DNA from: Cryptomeria japonica
Taxonomy: Eukaryota; Streptophyta; Pinopsida; Cupressales; Cupressaceae
NCBI RefSeq assembly: GCF_030272615.1
Contig: NC_081407.1
Coordinates: 441,655,213-441,719,212, forward strand
DNA length: 64,000 nt
Direction: 5' to 3'
The position numbers and the translations under genes were made by a program. A model generated the notes under the pieces. It saw only the letters and a list, made by a program, of their open reading frames with translations. It ran no database searches and was not told the origin of the DNA. Position 1 is the stretch's first letter. The number at the start of each line of letters is the position of its first letter. Below are positions 59,509 through 64,000 of the stretch, one piece after another.

Positions 59509-60545
59509 GGTTGGACCTCTTTTTCCAAACATAGGAAAATCCTTCGTTCCAAATCCCCAAACCCACACTTGATCTTTTTCATAAAACTCCTTCAAGATTT
59601 CACAACCTAAAATCATTTGAGGACCTAATCCTTTTAACTTGTGAACTCCCAAAGTTTAGATCTTTGCACCTTAAACTGCAATTAGAAAGGATTTTCATCA
59701 GGACTTTGGGACCTGATCGAACATGAAGATTAAAACCAAAAAATCTCAATATGCCTAAAATCCTACTTTTTGAGCTAGCAACTTGTAATGACTAGGATAT
59801 TCCTTTGGGACTTCAAGTCTTGAAGGAATCAAGCAACTCAAAACTTTAAAATATTATAACTTGCACAAATTTGATTCTCAAACCTTCAAATTTTAGTGAT
59901 AGCTTACTCAAAGAGGGATCTTAGGCCCGGAATAGGTGAATCGATTAGTAATTATTGGGAATGGTAAGAATTGGTTAAAAGAATAATTTTAAGGGTTTAT
60001 TTTGGATTAGTTATTGTAGACACTTAAAATTCTCCCTGTAAAGTGGTGAAAAATTAGGGTTTCCACTACAAGAAGTAGTAAAACCACTAATTTTTACTTA
60101 GGGACCAATTACAATCAAAAGAGGGTTAGAATCCAATAGATTCAGTCACAAACCAACAAGGATTAGGACTAAATACTAATTGGATTAAAAGGATGAATTT
60201 TTTTAACCTCTTTTGTAAGTTGAATTACTAAATTTGGGTAAAGTGCTAGAAATGAGAATGTAAACATAGAAATACTGAGTTTTAGTCATCAGGTTGAGCC
60301 ATGCACCAGGATCTAAGAAAATAAGAAGACTTGGATCTGATCCCCAAAGGAGCTCCTAAAATTTCAAGACCATGGTGGTGGTCGCCCTAGTCCTCCACAC
60401 TTTTCGTACACCAAACGAGGATTGATTCATCACTATAAATAATGCTTATCCTAAAGATCATAGCTTCGTACATGTTTCCTATACAAAAAAAGAAGGGTAA
60501 ATGGGTTGGGAATAGGGTTTTTCCTAAGTCAAACCTTGGTTTACC
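59509..60545 (+). repeat. Continuation of the element E terminal repeat
   Basis: The first 200 bp align with 63810-64000 (shared ACCCACACTTG(A/G)TCTTTTTCAT and CAAAATCATTTGAG-like words). 60040-60545 aligns with 12750-13310. With copia A removed it joins 35490-37242. I take it as the 3' LTR region of E. A TATA-like box lies at 60434-60441. The right edge is not clear. Confidence 0.55.
60434..60441 (+). promoter_or_regulatory. TATA-like box
   Basis: TATAAATA in a region conserved with 13193-13199. It supports plus orientation for this LTR-like segment. Confidence 0.4.
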
Positions 60546-60673
60546 CTCAAAATCAACAATTATCATCTCAACTCTTTTTACAACACTTGGTTCTTCTAGG
60601 AAATTCTCTTAAAAGTAGGGTCATTCTCTCTTATCTCTAATTCAATTTTGGACAAAATTGTCCATTTCTTTCT

Positions 60674-62670
60674 ACAATGGATAATAGTTTATTCATCATG
60701 AGAACTTCTAATTACATCCTCATCTAAGTTCAACGCATGATGATAGTTGGCCTTACTCTTCAAATTATCTTCCTTGAGCCAATGCATAAAACCCTCTAGA
60801 TCATACTTTCTTCTTATCCCCAATTTAAAAGCATATTTTTCAATCAAAAAATTTTGAACTTTCTGCAAAGATTTTGAACCAATATAAATATCATAGTACC
60901 TAGTTACCCTAGGAAAAAAGGTGTCTTTCTTCAGTCCTACCATATAATCTAGGTGAGGAGACACATGAATTGGAAATCGGTGAGGGGGTTGGGGACACCC
61001 ATACACCCTAATTATTGTATATTTTTAAAAGATAAACAAGCTACCAAAGTTAAATCTTCATTCCTCATCAATTATTTGGGACTTAGGCCTTAACAATTAT
61101 AAAATTATTTTTTGAGATCTATCAATCTTATAGCCAAACCACCCTACAATTTGGACACAAAATGTTGATGTAAAGTGACATAATTTGCTTCCTCGCAACT
61201 GCTATCCCATAGATAGCACCAACTCTGAATTGGTTGCATTTTTCCTTCTTCATCAAAATAGTTTGGGTGCAAGTCCTAGCTCCACTTATATTTATGTTGA
61301 AACAATATCATGTGACACAACAAAGAGAAAAACTTGAAGTTGATTTCCCCTCCATGTTCTTTAATCTTTAAAATTCATTCATTAATCTTATGGCTGATGT
61401 AGGAGGCATCATACTCAAGATTAACATATTTGTGGTGTATTCTCATCCCCATAATCATCATCCCTACTGGGATCTTGCCTTCAACATCTATTCCCACAAT
61501 CTGACAAATAGCATAATAGATGTTCAAAAAAAAAAATTCAAATTTTCGAATTGGGAATGGCTCCTTTTCATACATTAGGATTGGCACTAGGCCATTTTTC
61601 AGTCTTTCTTCATAAATAATGAAACCTCTTTTTCTCTAAGGATGCGTATTCTTCTTCTATAATCAACATCAAAACTATCTAGATCAATTTGAACTAAACC
61701 TTGACCAGTTAATCCAAAACACTCCATAATTTCCATTTTGCAAAGATCAACCATTACAAAGCCATCTTCATTTCTAATTGTCATAGAAGCAGAGTCATAA
61801 TTTCTAGACAAAAATCTTAACAAGTCCAATTCCAAGAATACATTTGGCACAATCAATTTGGATAAATTAAAAGTCCAAGGGTTGTAAATAAGAATAGAAT
61901 GATTTTTGTTTCTAATAGAAATAAGAAAATAATTTACAATCCCTAATGGGGATGACAACATCATATCACTAACCACAACTATCTATGAATTCACCTTTCT
62001 CCTTAGCACTTCCATTATATCCTATGTGAGCGGCCTCTTCTATTCAACATCACCTTCCTCTTGAACAACCACCTTTTCTTATTCTTTTGCATGGACCATA
62101 GGGACTCCTTCTGCAGGGGTTGATGCCTTACCCTTGTTTGGAGACCTTGGTTTTGATGGAGACAGTTTCTCTGGGTCATTTGTTGGTTCTTTCCTCTTTT
62201 GAGGAGTCCTAGTATTTACTAGCTTTACCTGTGTAGGTGCCTCCTAAGTTGGTGGAGCTTGACTCTCTTGTGGCATAGGCTCTTTCTTCTTTCTAGAAAA
62301 GGGTTCCCCTTTCTTTAGCATTATATTTTCTAAATCTTTAATCCTAGTCTTTATACTCACTACTTTGTCTAACTCAAGGGATCCTCTACTCAATTCTCCC
62401 AATTTTCTAGAACAAACTAAAAGACTTATGAGAAAGAGAAGATAACTTAATGGTTTTGGTCACTTGGAGAAAACCTACTCGAATCCTACAAAAGAGATCC
62501 TCTTCACATTGTGAAACTCCTCTTCAACTCTCAGCTTCAGGATGCAACAATGAAATATTCTCGCTTGCTCTGAGCATTTAAAACTTGTTTCAACTTTAAA
62601 ATTGAAGTCTTTTCTGCAGTAAATTGGTATGCATTGGCTTTCATTTGGCACCTCGCCATATTGCATTTTT
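60674..62670 (-). pseudogene. Decayed accessory-type ORF, unknown function
   Basis: Segments in order on the minus strand are 62666-62475, a Lys/Pro/Ser-rich stretch at 62330-62050 (PTQVKLVNTRTPQKRKEPTN), 61976-61599, 61587-61375, about 61370-61080 in a shifted frame, and 61006-60689. 61976-61599 holds FLSRNYDSASMTIRNEDG and VDLCKMEIMECFGLTGQG, comparable to the ATM...G...IEEA.GLP part of the E and LINE accessory ORFs. 61006-60689 ends with EGFMHWLKEDNLKSKANYHH. About 600 residues in all, with many stops. No enzyme motif is seen. Which element carries it is unknown. Confidence 0.5.
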
Positions 62671-62734
62671 CTTTTTAAACCTAGGCGATTGATATCATTC
62701 TTAATTCACATGGATGATCAGATTTGTCACAAAA

Positions 62735-63263
62735 TCCATAATAGAACTCTTTCTTGACCCACATATGTGCTAACTCATCATGTGGGGACCATCTTGTGCC
62801 AACCCTCTTTCTTCCCATACACCTACAGTCAAAATCAAGTTTTACCATTTATCGTGTGGAGAGAAAGGAAATTATTCCAAACTTCTTCACTCCACACACA
62901 TCCATAGTCCATATTGGGTCTTGTTATTTATCTTGCGGGGATGTGGGGGAAGCAATACGCATTTTACATTTGTCCCTCGCATACTTGTGAGCATTCTACA
63001 CACTTTACTTAAACTTATGATGAGGTACAGGTGAAAGTAATACTCACGGCTGAGAAACCCTACATGCCCACAATACACTTGAGCTCATAAAAAATACCAT
63101 GAAGGGATGCAGGGAAAACACACTTCATTCCCCACACACCCACAACATTTTTGCAAAACCTAAACTCTTCATGTGGGGCAATGGGTGACACTCAAGGCTA
63201 TAATACTTTACCCCACGCACCTACAACAATTTTGAGGCGGTGGTAAAAAATTTGCGGGGAAGC
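62735..63263. repeat. Tandem array, ~80-bp units, about seven copies
   Basis: Units contain CCCCACACACCCACAACA-like words, then TTTTGC and TCATGTGGGG. Starts are near 62735, 62811, 62888, 62965, 63050, 63129 and 63209. Unit similarity is moderate. Short open frames here are by-products. Confidence 0.7.
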
Positions 63264-63559
63264 AAGTAACAACCACAAGGACAAAAATTAGCATGTGCAT
63301 TAAGTCAAAGGGTTTAAGATCATAAAAGAGGCCACCCTAACAAGCCATTACAAAGGGAAACTTAGGAAAAAATGTATGCATTTGGAAAAATAATAAAGAC
63401 CAACTAGTTAACATAGGACTTTAAACATGGGGTTGATCAATTTGATGAGATAAGACCCTCAAATGCACATAACTTAAAAGAGGCCTACCGGCTAAGCAAG
63501 TCAGCAAGAAAAAACAAAAAAGGCTCACCAAGACAAAATTCAAAAGATCAACCCAACAA
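63264..63559. other. No gene seen
   Basis: A-rich sequence between the tandem array and the next repeat block. I see nothing recognisable. Confidence 0.5.
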
Positions 63560-64000
63560 GGAAAATTGGCAGTCCTAACATGTACTTTGGGTTTTAAAGG
63601 AATTAGGATATATTTATAAAATGACCTTCGAGTCTTTGAATTCCTGAAGTCCCAAAATACAAGGTTCTCTTAACTAAATGTCTTTATTCTAGATTTTTGG
63701 CCCTAATAGAACCAATGGCCCAAAGTCACCCTGAACCTTGAACCTCCAAAACCTTGAAGTCCACAGCTAATTGAGTACTAAGTGTCGAATTCAATACTTT
63801 AGATCCTGAAGGGATAGTTGGACTTCATCTTCCAAACAAAGTAAACTCCCCAGTTCTAGGTCCCTGAACCCACACTTGGTCTTTTTCATAAAATGCCTTT
63901 GATATTTTGGAACCCAAAATCATTTGAGAAACTATAATTTTTTTCTTGTGAACTCCTGAAGTTCTGCTCCTCGGACCTTGAATTGAAATTGCCAAGGCTT
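63560..64000 (+). repeat. Second copy of the CTTTGGG-word repeat block
   Basis: It aligns with 37000-37242 followed directly by 59509-59690, that is, with the sequence as it stood before copia A was inserted. The block runs past the window end. Confidence 0.75.

Noticed and set aside
1-64000. CRISPR array, bacterial operon or tRNA/rRNA genes
   Set aside because: Repeats here are LTRs and minisatellites without uniform unique spacers. No tRNA or rRNA signature was seen. The tRNA-like words are primer sites.

Overview
This window looks like repeat-dominated plant nuclear DNA. All supported coding sequence belongs to retrotransposons of plant type: Ty1/copia with iMet-type primer sites, Ty3/gypsy chromoviruses, an Athila/Tat-like gypsy, and a plant L1-type LINE with an acquired RNase H. 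Almost every reading frame is broken. The very long LTRs, several levels of nesting and absence of any host gene suggest a giant plant genome, and a gymnosperm (conifer-like) is my best guess. That last step is inference. I found no tRNA, rRNA, CRISPR or host gene.

Layout. 1-8427 is a minus-strand copia neighbourhood. A plus-strand copia LTR end (1-361) and the right end of a long LTR (to 1136) lie in the gag of copia element C (gag 1143-1960, PBS 1987-2001, 5' LTR 2002-3252). C abuts element D (3258-8427), a copia-like unit with a coiled-coil plus multi-zinc-knuckle ORF that is split by a solo LTR (3820-4714, TSD AATTT). 8428-12720 holds a minus-strand gypsy gag flanked by two kinds of degenerate tandem repeat. 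12750-17960 and later pieces hold a plus-strand Athila/Tat-like element E: promoter-like segment, protease, RT and integrase, then an accessory ORF at 28014-28576 that resumes at 34296-35482, then reiterated sequence at 35490-37242 and 59509-60545. Several insertions break E. Element F (17964 to about 28013, minus, no coding seen) itself contains two solo LTRs (22571-25945 with TSD CAAAA, and 26611-27880). Chromovirus G occupies 28577-34295 (minus). Copia A occupies 37243-59508 (plus).

Copia A is interrupted inside its RT by copia B (42103-57335, TSD ATAAT). B's 5' LTR contains a 5'-truncated LINE (43340-46479, TSD of 12 bp). B's 3' LTR contains a 4.8-kb probable solo LTR (51503-56310, TSD GTTAC) that carries a GC-rich palindromic array. 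60674-62670 is a decayed minus-strand accessory-type ORF, followed by an ~80-bp tandem array and another copy of the reiterated sequence at 63560-64000.

The least ordinary items are an accessory protein family that seems to occur in three unrelated settings (after pol in Athila-like E, after ORF2 in the LINE, and at 60.7-62.0 kb), the LINE with an extra 3' ORF, and element D. The pieces do not form an operon or pathway. They are layers of insertions, and the target duplications let their order be read.
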